Part shown: positions 33,615-44,875 of the stretch, one piece after another
Layout: each line of letters opens with the position of its first letter
Position numbering within the stretch: position 1 is the first letter of the stretch
Assembly (NCBI GenBank): GCA_002786025.1
Contig: NHNW01000039.1
Span: forward strand, 335,949-399,948
Direction of reading: 5' to 3'
DNA length: 64,000 bases
Source: Zasmidium citrigriseum
Lineage: Eukaryota > Ascomycota > Dothideomycetes > Mycosphaerellales > Mycosphaerellaceae
The notes under the pieces: model-generated
Database searches by the model: none
What the model saw: the letters and a program-made list of their open reading frames with translations, nothing else
Told to the model about the DNA's origin: nothing
Made by a program: the position numbers and the translations under genes

Positions 33615-34579
33615 TTAGAAAGGCTGGTAGTACTTCCTCCAATTGTGCTCCTCCTCGAATCCAAGAACCTCTCGGATCTTGCGGTTGGAGAGCGGAGCCT
33701 CCCACTCATCCATCTTCCTGGTGATGGGTACGTTCGGACATGTTTCCTTGAGGAACTGCTCGGTCGGTATCTTGGTCGTGATGGTAGTGTTCGTGGCATT
33801 GAAGACTTGGAAGCCCAATCCTGACTTCTTGATGCAGAGATCGCAGATTTGGCCCAGGTCTCGCGCGTCGATGTACGACCAGGCATTTCGCTTCCTCGTT
33901 TCGGGCTTGTTGACCACTGTCTCAAAGAAGTCATACTCATGCGGCTCGAAGACGTTGCCGATGCGCAGTGCATAGATGTCGTTTGCGAATCGTCGAGCAA
34001 ACGTCCTCGCCGTCTTCTCTCCGCAAATCTTCGACAAAGCGTAGCTGTCCATTGGATCGACATCGTAGTCCTCTTCCAGCGGGAAAGAGTGATAGTCCGT
34101 ATCACCTTCAGAGAAGCAGACACCGTAAGTCGTCTCAGAGCTGGCAATGATGATCTTCTTTACACCCAGCTTGCAGGCCGTCTCGATAACATTATAGGTC
34201 GACATTACGTTGGCTTTGAAACACTCGTTGTCAGGTACGAGCATATTGCGGGCGTATGCACCAAAGTGGATGACCGCATCAGGAGGCGGCTCCGGATAGC
34301 CTTGCTCGTAGCCTTTGCCCATGGTGAAGTGGGTCGTCATAGCATTGAAGACCTGTCCTTGGTCTGTCAAGTCTGTCTTCAGAGTAAAGACTCCAGCATT
34401 TGGGTCTGGGAAAGGGACGAGGTCGAGATTGAGGACCTGCAAGATGTAAGTCTGAAGAACCTCCACGTGGTGTTGTGGCCGCCTACCTGATGCCCCTTCT
34501 TCAATAGCTCTGGAATGACATGTCGACCTGCTTTACCAGAGCCTCCGGTGAAGACGATTCGCTTGCCACCTGAAGACAT
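33615..34579 (-). CDS. NAD-dependent epimerase/dehydratase (extended SDR)
   Basis: Two exons (34487-34579, 33615-34436, 50-bp intron) give 304 residues. The N-terminal dinucleotide motif is FTGGSGKAGRHV (G-x2-G-x2-G). The SDR catalytic pair appears as the YALSK motif, with Ser-rich IIASSETTYG upstream. The end (REVLGFEEEHNWRKYY) is typical of sugar-nucleotide epimerase-like proteins. Family members interconvert UDP-sugars or reduce similar substrates in the cytosol; the substrate here is not evident. Divergent from the gene at 34939. Confidence 0.88.
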
Positions 34580-34938
34580 AATTCTTCTCCTTTCAACGTA
34601 CAGGTAGAGATTTTCGAGGAAGGCACGGTCTTGATACCAAGTATAATCTCCAAGAGGTAAAGTCTTCTCTCCAAAGAATATGGTCTGTATTGAGATCCAT
34701 CTTGGCGGCAGTAGCGTTGATATATCTCCTCCAAAGGCGATCTCCAATCGTGCAGCTCTCGTGACATTCGATTGGATCCCTACGTCATTCACTCCCAGGC
34801 CCGTGCACAAAACCTTAAATCGACAGCTCCAGATTTCTCTCCACAAACCCCATCGGCAGTTCAAGATCCTCAATCTTCCATCAATCATCACACACACCAA
34901 AATCCTGCAATGGAACAAACCCTCACACTCGACATCAG
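34580..34938. promoter_or_regulatory. Divergent promoter region
   Basis: About 360 bp between two divergent starts. No coding support. Confidence 0.4.
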
Positions 34939-35910
34939 ATGACGCCAATAGGCCGGCTGACGCGAACGCTTCTGCCATTACGCCTCCGCGCGACGTCCAG
35001 CAATCACTATGCCGCCGCCGTGACCAAAACCACCGCACCGCAGCGACCTTGCAGCGATCCACGATCTTGTCTGCAGAACTGCCGGTGTTTTGCGCAGGTC
35101 AACGATATCGAGCCATGGAATCGCGACGTCTGGTTCAGCAGTTCGGCGCCCCGAACGCAAGAGATTCGGAGTGATCACAAACCGCCTGATGAACGAACAA
35201 TCCAACTAGGAAAGACAGTAAGAGTGTTGCACGAGAGACTACCGACGCTGTTGAAAGAGCCGCTACCATCGGAGATCCTCTCGCCGAATATCTCGCTGCA
35301 TCTCTTCCCTTCCACACATCCCCATCTTCCGACTGTTTCGGGCCGGTTGGCGTATATCGCGGCGTTGTGGACGGCGCCGGTGGCGTGGGGACGGATGCCG
35401 CTGATTGGGAATGTGCAGTTGGTCATACTTTCGGAAAGGATGGTGAGGAATGGAGGGACTGCTGTGGCGTTGGAAAACCGTGAAGAGAAGTTGATTGTGA
35501 AGTGGAAGACTTGTGGAAAGACGAACCATCGGGGACATCATGACGGGACGGGAGGGATATATCGCGGGATGGGGCTGGCGGTAGCCAAAGATCCTGTTGA
35601 GAAGATCAAAGGTTTCATTGCTGGGACTAAGGACGAAGCGGCGAGGGAGGCTGAGAAGAAGGATGCGGAGGAGTTCCAGGGGATTTTTATATTCGAGTTT
35701 GATGAGAAGGGACGGGTGGTTAAGCATACTATTGAGCATACGGAAGAGGGCGGACACTTTGATCGGATGACGAGGGTGGTGTCGGTCACGGATTGGTTGT
35801 TGGGGAGGTTTAATGGGAAGAGGAAGGATGATGAGCCTGCGCTGGCTTTGTGTGAGGAGAGGCCGTCGGGTGGGAGTATACGACTTGTGGATAGACGGTC
35901 GAGGTTTTGA
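34939..35910 (+). CDS. Hypothetical mitochondrial-type protein (NTF2-like)
   Basis: 323 residues, single exon, ATG at 34939. The first 50 residues are Arg/Ser/Thr/Ala-rich with no acidic residues until later (RLTRTLLPLRLRATS), as expected of a mitochondrial presequence. The centre and end resemble a small-molecule-binding NTF2-like fold, with FEFDEKGRVVKHTIEHTEEG as a strand-turn-strand segment. I cannot give a name. Localisation is inferred from composition only. Confidence 0.7.
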   Translation: MTPIGRLTRTLLPLRLRATSSNHYAAAVTKTTAPQRPCSDPRSCLQNCRCFAQVNDIEPWNRDVWFSSSAPRTQEIRSDHKPPDERTIQLGKTVRVLHERLPTLLKEPLPSEILSPNISLHLFPSTHPHLPTVSGRLAYIAALWTAPVAWGRMPLIGNVQLVILSERMVRNGGTAVALENREEKLIVKWKTCGKTNHRGHHDGTGGIYRGMGLAVAKDPVEKIKGFIAGTKDEAAREAEKKDAEEFQGIFIFEFDEKGRVVKHTIEHTEEGGHFDRMTRVVSVTDWLLGRFNGKRKDDEPALALCEERPSGGSIRLVDRRSRF

Positions 35911-36117
35911 TGTAAGTTATGAGTGCACGATACCCTGGCGTTCTGGGATGGAACGGGTTTGAGCGTTTGAAGAGCATTTGCACTCTACTCAACAAATACA
36001 GCTTCACTTCTTGTTGTAGACATGAACAGGACAGAGAACAAATGTTCAACCCATCTATCATTCACACAGCGCTCCCATCAAACGCCTCCATCCTACTTAG
36101 TACATGGTATCATCCCA

Positions 36118-36926
36118 TCAAACAACACAACTCCACCCAAAACTCCCATCAAACTCCCACGGCCCCCTCAAATCCACAAGACTAGGCACCTGATCCGGCG
36201 CATAAAACCCCAACAAACCCTCCATATCCTCCTCACTCATCTCACACAAATCCTCCAAACTCCACTGCACACACACCTTGCTCATCCACTGCATCCTCTT
36301 CGGCCCCTCCTCAACATTCGGCGCAACCTCTCTCAGCTTCTTCCTCAGCCGTCCCACCTTCTTGATCGCATCGCCCATATTCGGCGGGAGACTGCTTGCG
36401 ATTCGTCGTCGAACGATATTCGCCATTTTCGGTCCGTTGCCATTCGTGCTCACCATGATTTGTAAAGGCCCATCGCGATGGACACTGCCAAAGTAGAAAT
36501 CGCACTCAGGCGGTACGTCGGCGATATTCGCCGCTATCCGTTTCTCTTTACACAGTTTCCAAATCTGTGTCGAGGCTTCCGGGTCATCGATCGCCGTCAA
36601 TACCATTGTGATATCTGGATCATCGAGATCGGACGGCTCGAACTTCTTGTCGAGGTACGTGACTTGGTTTCGCTCTATTCGGTGGGCGACTTCGGGGTTC
36701 AGGCCGGAGGAGGGGGAGATTACAGTTACGTTTGCGTCGGCGTTGAGGAGGTTGAGGATGCGGCCGGCGGCGACCTGTGCTGTGGGTGTTAATGTCAGTG
36801 CTGGTGGTGGTGATGGGGGTGGGCTCGTACCTCGCCGCCGCCTATGACGAGGACTTTTTTGTTTTTGACTTGCCAGGCCAGGATTAGGGAGCCGCCGCCC
36901 TGGACTTCGGGGAAGGGGGATGCCAT
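36118..36926 (-). CDS. MET8: Siroheme synthase Met8-like (precorrin-2 dehydrogenase / sirohydrochlorin ferrochelatase)
   Basis: Completes siroheme synthesis: NAD-dependent oxidation of precorrin-2, then iron insertion. Siroheme is needed by sulfite and nitrite reductases. Two exons (36831-36926, 36118-36774, 56-bp intron) give 250 residues, close to yeast Met8. The start reads SLILAWQVKNKKVLVIGGGEVAAGRIL, matching the family's N-terminal NAD-binding motif. The block CDFYFGSVHRDGPLQIMVSTNGNGP with ...VRRRIASSLPP follows, as in Met8. An in-frame upstream ATG exists, but the conserved region begins at MASPF. The gene is about 180 bp from the 3' end of the plus-strand gene at 34939. Confidence 0.9.
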
Positions 36927-37162
36927 TGTGATGGTGGTGAAGGTGGATGTTTGGGAGAAGGGAAGAGATTGTGTCATTGAGTTTCGGCATGTGAAAGCCG
37001 TCGATTGGGGCGGGTGGATCTCGGATTCGCCCCGCAAAGCTGCCTGACGAATGCCTGAATCCTGTCGACTTCACTTGAGCTGCATCTTGACCACCAGCTG
37101 ACGACGCCGTGCCGCATTCGACTTGCGCGCATCATGGACCAGAGGACATCGGAATAGTTGAT

Positions 37163-39348
37163 ATGGCCGCCCGCAGAAGCCTTGGAGGCGGGCGAGTTCT
37201 GGGCAACGGGAAAGGCCTCGCGGCACCCTCAGCGAATCCACAACCACCGCAACCCAGGCAGATCGGGCTGCTATCGCCCTCCGAGAGCTCCGTCTCCTTA
37301 AGCTCACAAACATCGAGCACGCCGATATCGACAGACCATGAGGACCTCACCTCGCGGGTGGCTCTTGACGAGCATGGCTCTGCCCAAGCGGCAGCCGCCG
37401 CCAGCTCCCGCCTGGTCTGTCCCATATGCAATGAAGAGATGGTAGGCACAGGACATACACAGATGAAGGCATATTCAACATGGCTAACATACGTACCAGT
37501 TGACGCTTCTCCAGCTGAACAGGTAGGTATGCATGTCGAAGAGCAACGATGGGTTCTTCCGGGGCATCCCTGACCATGGTCTAGACACATCGACGACAAC
37601 CACGCCAACTTGGAGGAGATCGAACAGGACGAGGCCAAGACGTGGTTCAAACAGCAGATGACCAAGGCAAAGAAGTTCCAGCCGCTTGCCCTCATCAACC
37701 AGAAGCTCCGTGGGTTGGAAGTGTTCGAATCGAATAACGATGCGCCGGCTCCTATCCAGGCCATTCAGGCTGCCGCTGCCAACGTTGTCCGCGATTCTTC
37801 ACCTGCACCCGCACCGAAAGAGCCCGCTACGCCCGATCCCGATGAAGTGGTTACACGCGCGCACTGGCAGCGCCCAAGAGGGTTCGATGACTGCTCGGAT
37901 CCCATGTGTGGGAAGAAGCTAGGTACGGCGAATGGCCAGGTCAATTGTCGACACTGTGGAAAGCTGTTCTGCGACGAACATACCATGTACCAGATGAAGC
38001 TTTCGAGATCAGCCAAACATGAGCCTGTGCGGGGGTTGTGGTGTCGAGTCTGCGAGACCTGCTACAAGAGTCGAGACGGGTACAACGATCATAACGGCTT
38101 CGAACGGAATCACACCGACTTCTTCAAGAGTGTGAGGCGGAAGACGGTGGACAAGCGAAATCTCGAGACCAGTCGACTGGAGACCAGACTGACGAGATTG
38201 ACTCAACTGCTTGCCAATCCTCCCCCGATGGAACAGGAGCAAAGTACAGGAAGTCTGCTCTGGTCATCGATCTCGGGCAACAAACCTCAAATCAGAGCCC
38301 TTGAACAGTCCGTCGTACCCTGGCAGGATGACGCCACGGTCGCCGAATGTCCATTCTGCCAACAGCCATTCTCACAATACAGTCTACGGAGACATCACTG
38401 TCGTATTTGCGGGCGAGTGGTGTGTGCGGATCCAAATACGGGCTGCTCAAACGAGATAGGGTTGGATGTTGATGCTCGTAAGCTTGCTCGCGTTTCTTAT
38501 TGTGCTCAAACTAATGCTACGCAGCCACTGACTTGCTTTCAGAAAAGAATGGCGCCAAAGTGGCAGTGGATGTTCGAATGTGCAAGGACTGCCAAAGAAT
38601 CATCTTCAGCAAAGCCGACTTTGCGAGGGAGCTCAACACTCAAACACCCGACCAGCGCGCCTACCAAAACCTTGTCCAGTTCGAACATGGCATTCGATTG
38701 CTATTACCCAAATTCCAGAGATTATTGGCACCACTCCAGGATCCTGAGAACCCTCCCACGCCTGCGCAACTTGCAGAGGCCTCCAAAGTACGGAAACGGC
38801 TGATGGATGCTTTTACTCAATATGATGTGGCGTCAAGACGAATACGAGACATGCCAACGAATAACCCCACACAGGAGCAATTACAGAAGGCGATCTACTC
38901 GAAAGCACTTAGCTTCCTCCATATTCATATGCTGCCCTTGAAATCCTTGCCGAAAATCATGAAGCATGCAACCCCAGGCGGCCTACGCAGTCCGCAACCC
39001 GCCACCAACGGCAAACCAGGGGCATTATCATCCATCAAATACAATTCGATCGCTAACGGCCATGGACCCAGACCTGGTAGCAGCCGGACCAGCAGTGAAA
39101 GTTCGGCGGCCATCACCGCCTTGGAAGCGGAAGAGAAGCAGTTGAAGGAACGCCTGATAGTGTTGGAAGAGCAAAAGTTTTTCGTTTCCGAGATGATCGC
39201 GGACGCGAACAAACGGCGGAAGTTTGATGAGGTGTCTGCACTGTCGCAGAACGTGGAGGACTTGTCCAAGGAGATCGACCAGATACAGAGCCAGATTGCC
39301 GGGATGGACTTCTCGTCTGCTTATCAGGATGTTGGGGCCATAAAGTGA
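37163..39348 (+). CDS. Vac1/Pep7-like FYVE protein (rabenosyn-5 family)
   Basis: A Rab5-type effector that joins PI3P-rich endosomal membranes to vacuolar sorting and SNARE fusion. Four exons (37163-37441, 37500-37522, 37585-38477, 38543-39348) give 666 residues. An N-terminal C2H2 finger spans the first two introns (CPICNEEM, then LTLLQLNRHIDDNH). A FYVE-like region follows (about nt 37860-38130, CRHCGKLFCDEH and CRVCETC). A second FYVE domain, RRHHCRICGRVVC through MCKDC, spans intron 3. The C-terminus is coiled coil (ITALEAEEKQLKERL), where Rab binding would occur. The 23-bp second exon is essential for the zinc finger. The domain order matches yeast Vac1. Confidence 0.92.
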
Positions 39349-39361
39349 AACCAGGGGATGT

Positions 39362-40639
39362 TTACCATGCAAGAGAATCACCACCGTCAATGAGAGGAGT
39401 AGTTGCCGATGCGGTCATGGCTTCCAACTCTTTGCACAAGTCATCGGCGACTTTGCAGGCCTGGCTGCTTTCTCGCAAGCGAGATGCTGGGTAGACCTCC
39501 GTCCCCATCAAGCGTTCGAGCTTCGAGTGGGCTTTGATCTCGGCGAGCAGTGCTTCCTGGGACTGAGGGTCGGGGATGACACCTGTGTCTTTGACCTCGT
39601 CGAAGATGTCCTGCAATCTGTCCACGCTGGCGGCAACTTCTTGCTTGATGACAGAAATGGGCGTCTCGATCTTCCCATCAGCTCTGGCAGAATAGAGGTG
39701 ACACGCCAAGTCGCAGCTCTCCGGTCCCGTAGGCACAATCGAAATTGTCAACACAACATCCCCATTCGCGGACCTCAAATACCTCGTCAGCGGCGAAAGC
39801 TCAAACTCGGCCGGCCACTTGAAAGCCCCCAAACCGTTCGCCACACGACTCAACACACCCTTCCTGACCGCCAACGACGGCACCCGAAACGACCCATTCG
39901 GCATGGCAATCTTCCAATTAAACCCGCTCTCCACCGTCCAGCTCTCCACAAGACTGAGCTGGTTCCTCATTGGCACGCCCACGCGGATTGTTAGACCATC
40001 ACTCCCCAAGACGTCGAAATTTATGTAGACGAAGCCATTACTATCCGTCCAACACCGAATCTCAAACAACCCATTCTCATCTTTTCTAAACCCTTGCACT
40101 TCCTCAAACTTCGGCGCTTTTACCAGTCGTCCCGTGGAATCGTATGTCCAGCCGTGGTATTTGCATCGTAACAATGTACTCGTTCCAGAAGATTTGGTGC
40201 AGACAGTGTATGCGCGATGTCGACAGACATTGTGGAATGCTCGTAGTTTGTGGTCTTTTCCGAGAATTAGGAAGAAGGTGAAAGAGGCGATCTGGAAGGT
40301 GTGGTAGGTTCCTGGTGTGTTGGCGAAGAGCGAGGTGTGGCAGATGTGGAGCCAGGTTTTGGAGAGGATGGAGCGGGTTTCGAGGGAGTAGAGGTGCGGG
40401 GAGGTGTACCAGTGCGGTGGGAAGTCGAGTTCTTTGGTGACTGAGGGAGGTGGGGGAGGCGGAGATGTCGGTTTGGTGGGTTTGGATCGGGATTGTTTGA
40501 GGGTGAGGAGCTTTTTTGAGAGGCAGGCTAGGCAGGAGGGGAGGTAGATGGATAGGAGGGTGAATAGGAGGAGGCTTGTGGCGATTGTGAGGTAGGGGGA
40601 GGCTGTTTCCAGCGATGGGAGGGTGAGTTGGTGAGCCAT
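39362..40639 (-). CDS. Rieske-type iron-sulfur protein, mononuclear-iron motif lost
   Basis: 425 residues, single exon, from the ATG at 40639 (an in-frame ATG at 40738 adds 33 residues). Residues 15-40 form a membrane anchor, followed by a Lys/Pro-rich linker. The Rieske [2Fe-2S] ligands are intact: Cys139-x-His141 (CRHRAY) and Cys159-x2-His162 (CKYHGW). The C-terminal domain still aligns with ring-hydroxylating oxygenases, including FNWKIAMPN and the end HSKLERLMGTEVYPASRL. After NWK, however, the family's E/D-x2-H-x4-H iron motif is missing, and the frame is continuous with no room for a skipped exon. It should carry electrons but cannot bind the catalytic iron in the usual way. The upstream neighbour has the opposite defect. 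Confidence 0.82.
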   Translation of the reverse strand: MAHQLTLPSLETASPYLTIATSLLLFTLLSIYLPSCLACLSKKLLTLKQSRSKPTKPTSPPPPPPSVTKELDFPPHWYTSPHLYSLETRSILSKTWLHICHTSLFANTPGTYHTFQIASFTFFLILGKDHKLRAFHNVCRHRAYTVCTKSSGTSTLLRCKYHGWTYDSTGRLVKAPKFEEVQGFRKDENGLFEIRCWTDSNGFVYINFDVLGSDGLTIRVGVPMRNQLSLVESWTVESGFNWKIAMPNGSFRVPSLAVRKGVLSRVANGLGAFKWPAEFELSPLTRYLRSANGDVVLTISIVPTGPESCDLACHLYSARADGKIETPISVIKQEVAASVDRLQDIFDEVKDTGVIPDPQSQEALLAEIKAHSKLERLMGTEVYPASRLRESSQACKVADDLCKELEAMTASATTPLIDGGDSLAW

Positions 40640-40901
40640 TGGGGAGGTGGTTGGATCAGCGTTGACTGATCGAAAGGAGAAGTGGTCAAGAGTGTAAGAC
40701 GACAACCACGAGCTTTGATTATGAGAACAGCAAATCATAAACTACTTGTACCTCATCCATCAACGTCATATCAAACCTATCAGGCCTAATGAGAGTCATG
40801 GTAAGCTACCCAAGCAGTACAACAACCAGGTCCACCATAAACTCCACTTGACAACCCAACCGAGCATTTACCACATATACGAGTGAGATAGCTACATCCT
40901 T

Positions 40902-41961
40902 CTACGTTGAGACCGCAATCCCTGCATCGCTGCATGTGAAGTTAGAATTACCTGAATAGGAGCTCCTATCCAGCTCATCATCGGAAGCCGCTCCGGCTGT
41001 GGTTGGTTGCTGTTCGAGCTGTTTCTGCTGCTGCTTCTTGTCTTCCTGGTGTTGGGAGAGGACCATTTCCAGGACGCGTTGTTGGTAATCTGTAGCTCAT
41101 CAGTCAAGGCAGAGAGGAGGTGTTGGTGATGAGGGACTTACACGCCACTCCTGTTTCCTTGACGGGATTCAAAACCCCCTCCGCATAAATCCCGCGTTCC
41201 AAATTCCCCTGCGCCTTCTCACAAAGCTCATAATCCTCCAACGCAACCTGCCTCACAAACCTATAATACTCCTCAAACCCCTCCCCACTCTCCAAATTAT
41301 AATAATCAAATTCCATCCTCGTCCGTCCCGGCTCCTCAGTCGGACAAACCCGAAACTGACTCATCCCACCCCCATAAACATTCAACGTACAAACCGGGAA
41401 GAAATACAAAAACAGCCCGTCGTCTGGTTTTTCCGGATCCGCGATGTGCCGACACCAGTTATGGTGGTTGACGACGGAGTAGGAGGTTGGGGGGTAGAGG
41501 ACGCTGAAGGCTTTGTGTGTGTAGGCGCAGTGTAGGCATTCTTGGTATCCGTCGACCATGGTTTTCCAGTTGAAGGAGCCGTGGTAGGAGATTGAGCGTC
41601 GGTGGGGGAGACGGTGGAAGTTTACTGTTGAGAGGAGGGTTTCGAGACCCGGGAAGAAGGTGTGGAAGGGGGGTGCGGAGGGGTGGATGGTGCTGAAGAG
41701 GAGGCCGGTTGGTGTTAGGTGGGTGCGCGGGTGGTTGCCTTCATGGTCGGTGACGGTGATGGAGGTGTCCTCTTCGGTATGGCGGGTTGCTGTGAGGGTT
41801 ACGCCGGCGTATTCGTAGATGACGGGCTCGTTTTCTTGGAATCTGGTGACGGGGCCCAGGAGGTACCAGGACATGAGGAAGACGGCTCGTTGTTCGAGGC
41901 TGTAGAGGGGCTTGCTGCAGTACCAGGAGGCTGGCAGTGTTCTTGGGAGGGAGTTGGCCAT
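40902..41961 (-). CDS. Rieske-oxygenase-like catalytic protein lacking the Rieske cluster
   Basis: Two exons (41142-41961, 40902-41089, 52-bp intron) give 335 residues. The start (PASWYCSKPLYSLEQRAVF) matches the entry of fungal Rieske oxygenases. Where the [2Fe-2S] domain belongs there is only a short linker, with no CxH or CxxH motif. The catalytic domain is intact: NWKTMVDGYQECLHCAYTHK supplies Glu141, His144 and His149, and an Asp-containing EDYELCEKAQ lies near the end, as in the family's third iron ligand. The spliced end (YYQQRVLEMVLSQHQ) also fits. It lies 263 bp upstream of, and on the same strand as, the Rieske-only gene. It probably needs an external electron donor. Confidence 0.8.
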
Positions 41962-42976
41962 GTTGCCTGTTAGTATTCGGCTCCAGTAGGCTCTCTCAAG
42001 GCAGTAGGTGTTGAAAGTTGATATCGATCAGTCGTTGAATCCAAAGTCCCGTCCCTTCCAGCTCCAGACTTCGTCTTTCGTTCTCGATAGCACCGCATTC
42101 TTTCTCCACGTCGTACTGCACTATCTTGTCGTGACGATCGCGATGGTTATCAGCAAGTTGCGGAGAGCTTCTTAGAGCTTCTGTTTCTGGTCAATGTGTC
42201 CCTATGTGGGTCGTGGAGGAGCAGTAAGCATCGTGCAAACTTCCTCGTGTCGATGCATGGTAAGTCATGGTGCAGCGGCTGCTCTGCGGGTGATTCTTCA
42301 GGCTCGTCGTTTTGAGCATGTAGGCTTTATGGAGCTGTTGTTCTTGATCTGCCCAAAATGTAAAGATAGCCTTTGAACAACGGGTAGGTGCCAATTCCTG
42401 GTACGGTATGTAGAACAGTTTTTGAAAGTGCATTGGCCTACCTCCTGTGTTCTTCTAGGTGACATCCAGATAGGTTTTTCGTCCATCTGAAGGCCGAAAA
42501 AGCTCGGTTGCGATATGTACTTGGCAGACGATCCATCACGTCTGCGGACGCCAAAATATGTTTCCATCAAGATCAAATGTCCGTGGCTTTCGCGTGTTTG
42601 CGTTGATGTTGATGAAAACACGACATCGTTGATGAAGGAGTGAAGTGAAGTCGTCGAGGTTGAATTCCCAGCCACGCCAAATCTACCCGTCGGCCGGTAC
42701 GCTTGGACCGCGGGTGGAAGACGTCAACAAAACCTGAGTCGAGCCGCTGTCTTTGACTTCACCTCCTCCAGGTTTGCCGTTGTTCATCTTTCGTGTAGCC
42801 ATTGCCGTCGAAACACGCGACATGCAAGAGCGAAGAGATATGCCAGTCATGCCAGCAAAAGTAATGCAGGCATCGGCGAGGAAGGCGGCTTGGCCTCGGC
42901 CGCCAACGAGCTCACAATCTTCCATCGCTCCTCAACCTCACTCACTGACCGCCCATGATACCACTGACACTCGACC
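41962..42976. other. Intergenic, about 1 kb, no gene seen
   Basis: Between divergent starts of the oxygenase-like gene and the aminopeptidase gene. A minus-strand ATG-less frame of 125 codons has no recognisable features. Confidence 0.45.
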
Positions 42977-44722
42977 ATGAGGCCCATACTACCAGCCATA
43001 TCACTATGCATCACTTCCGCCAGCGCCATCGTGCCCTACGAAGCATACCCATATGCCACACCGACTGCTGAGAAATTCTCGAAGTTTGATTGGGCCACGA
43101 TATCTGTCGCCGATGAACTCGACTACGAGCAATGCTACGAAAAGTTTGAGTGCAGTCGTCTGACTGTTCCATTAGATTGGAATAACGCATCGAGTCCTCA
43201 CAATATCTCACTAGCAATTCTGAGATTACCAGCAAAGGTATCAGAATCTCATCCAGATCACGGTGGTACGATTATCACGAACCCCGGCGGTCCTGGCGGA
43301 TCGGGAGTCCAACAGGCTCTTCAGATCTCACAGCGACTTCAGGATCTATTGGATGGACCCAAATACTTCGAGATCCTATCGTTCGACCCTAGGGGAATCT
43401 TCCACAGCAAGCCGAACGCCTACTGCTTTGACTCTGCGGTTGAGAGCGAGATTTGGTCTGAGCAGAAACGAGCGGTTGGCGGCCTGGCCTCCGGAGACTA
43501 TCCGTTGACCTACAATTGGGCTGCTGAACAGGCGAGAGGGCAGCTCTGTGCCGAAAGCGAAAATGGCAAGTTTCCGGACGGCGAGAATATCCGCCAGCAT
43601 TTGTCGACCGCATACGTCGCTAGGGACATGCTGGAGATCGTGAAGAAGATCGATCATCGTAGGAGGACCAAGTATCGCAGAGACAACCAGATTCCGCTGA
43701 ACGCTGCGTTCCCCGAGTCGAGCGCCAAGCTCCAATACGTGGGAACATCGTATGGCACTTTTTTGGGACAGACGTTTGCCGCTATGTATCCTGAGTACGT
43801 TGGTCGAATGCTCTTGGATGCCAACTTGGATCCAGACAACTGGCAAAATCGCTACGAAGCGAGCGTTGACGACCACGAAAAGATCCGTGACATTTTCTTC
43901 GAGACTTGTTTTGCTGGCGGCAAAGACTGTGCTTTCTATCGCGAATACGATAAGGGCCCAGACGACATCAGAGCGAGGTGGGAGAGCCTTAGCGACGCTC
44001 TTGAGCGGAGGCCTGCGTATGTCACTGGAAAAGGGAGAGCTACTCCGATCACTCTTGACGATGTCCGACATGGCTTCTTCACGGCCACCTATCAACCTCT
44101 CTTCTTCTTCAAGAAGTTCGCCAAGTACTTGAACAACTTGATGCACGAGGCCAATCCAGGCCCGCCATTCTGGCAACTGCCCATCCCTACCAAGGAGTCT
44201 TTCAACGACGAACTCTTGATCAACAGATACATGGGCGGCGAAGTCGGTCCAGCAGTACACTGCAGCGACGGACCGTACCTGTCCGACGAGCAACTCGAAG
44301 GCTACAAGACCTATCTGTCAAATCTCACCGCGAGATTCGGCTGGGCAGGTGCAATCCAAGCCGACTACAAGATCCCCTGCTGGACATGGCCGGCCTCACT
44401 CCGAACCAAATGGCGATACGACGGACCATTCAACTCATCAGTGCCAATCCTCTTCGTTAACAACAGGCTGGACCCAGCGACTCCCGTCAAGAATGCCAAG
44501 AAAATGGCTGCGAGCTTCAAAGGCAGTGTCTTCCTCGAGCAAAACAGTGCCGGCCATGGAGCTCTCTGGCCAGCGTCGAAGTGCATGTGGCATCACGTGA
44601 AGAAGTACATGGTGGAAGGGAAATTGCCGCCGCCCGGTACGGTGTGCGAGCCTCTCTGCAGGCCCTTTGCGGATCAACAATGCGAAGGTATAGATGGGGA
44701 GAACTATTGGCTCTTTGGATAG
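42977..44722 (+). CDS. Secreted tripeptidyl aminopeptidase (S33 alpha/beta hydrolase)
   Basis: 581 residues, single exon, ATG at 42977. A signal peptide occupies residues 1-18. The S33 family blocks are present: TNPGGPGGSG (oxyanion hole), the nucleophile elbow GTSYGT, NNRLDPATPV (catalytic Asp) and SAGHGA (catalytic His). Further Cys (CYEKFEC, CTW, CEPLC) suggest disulfides of an extracellular protein. Homologues remove tripeptides from N-termini and are nutritional peptidases. Length is normal for the family. Confidence 0.92.
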   Translation: MRPILPAISLCITSASAIVPYEAYPYATPTAEKFSKFDWATISVADELDYEQCYEKFECSRLTVPLDWNNASSPHNISLAILRLPAKVSESHPDHGGTIITNPGGPGGSGVQQALQISQRLQDLLDGPKYFEILSFDPRGIFHSKPNAYCFDSAVESEIWSEQKRAVGGLASGDYPLTYNWAAEQARGQLCAESENGKFPDGENIRQHLSTAYVARDMLEIVKKIDHRRRTKYRRDNQIPLNAAFPESSAKLQYVGTSYGTFLGQTFAAMYPEYVGRMLLDANLDPDNWQNRYEASVDDHEKIRDIFFETCFAGGKDCAFYREYDKGPDDIRARWESLSDALERRPAYVTGKGRATPITLDDVRHGFFTATYQPLFFFKKFAKYLNNLMHEANPGPPFWQLPIPTKESFNDELLINRYMGGEVGPAVHCSDGPYLSDEQLEGYKTYLSNLTARFGWAGAIQADYKIPCWTWPASLRTKWRYDGPFNSSVPILFVNNRLDPATPVKNAKKMAASFKGSVFLEQNSAGHGALWPASKCMWHHVKKYMVEGKLPPPGTVCEPLCRPFADQQCEGIDGENYWLFG

Positions 44723-44875
44723 GATGGATGAGTGATACCCTCTTGCATGATTGCATGTGATTACGATGATTATGATATCAGTCTTGGTTTCATTACTATT
44801 ACTACACCTCCTCTTTGGCCTGCAAAGAGAGTCGATGGTACTTCCTTCATGCTCCTGCCCAACAAAAGCTCGTTC

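Noticed and set aside
40930..40951. 22-bp GT-AG segment near the end of the Rieske-less gene
   Set aside because: Too short for a spliceosomal intron; reading through it is open to TAG at 40902.
42298..42675. Minus-strand frame of 125 codons between the Rieske-like and aminopeptidase genes
   Set aside because: No recognisable domain or signal peptide, and a compositionally ordinary intergenic region.
43376..44293. Minus-strand frame of 305 codons opposite the aminopeptidase
   Set aside because: Shadow of a gene with a complete S33 catalytic triad.
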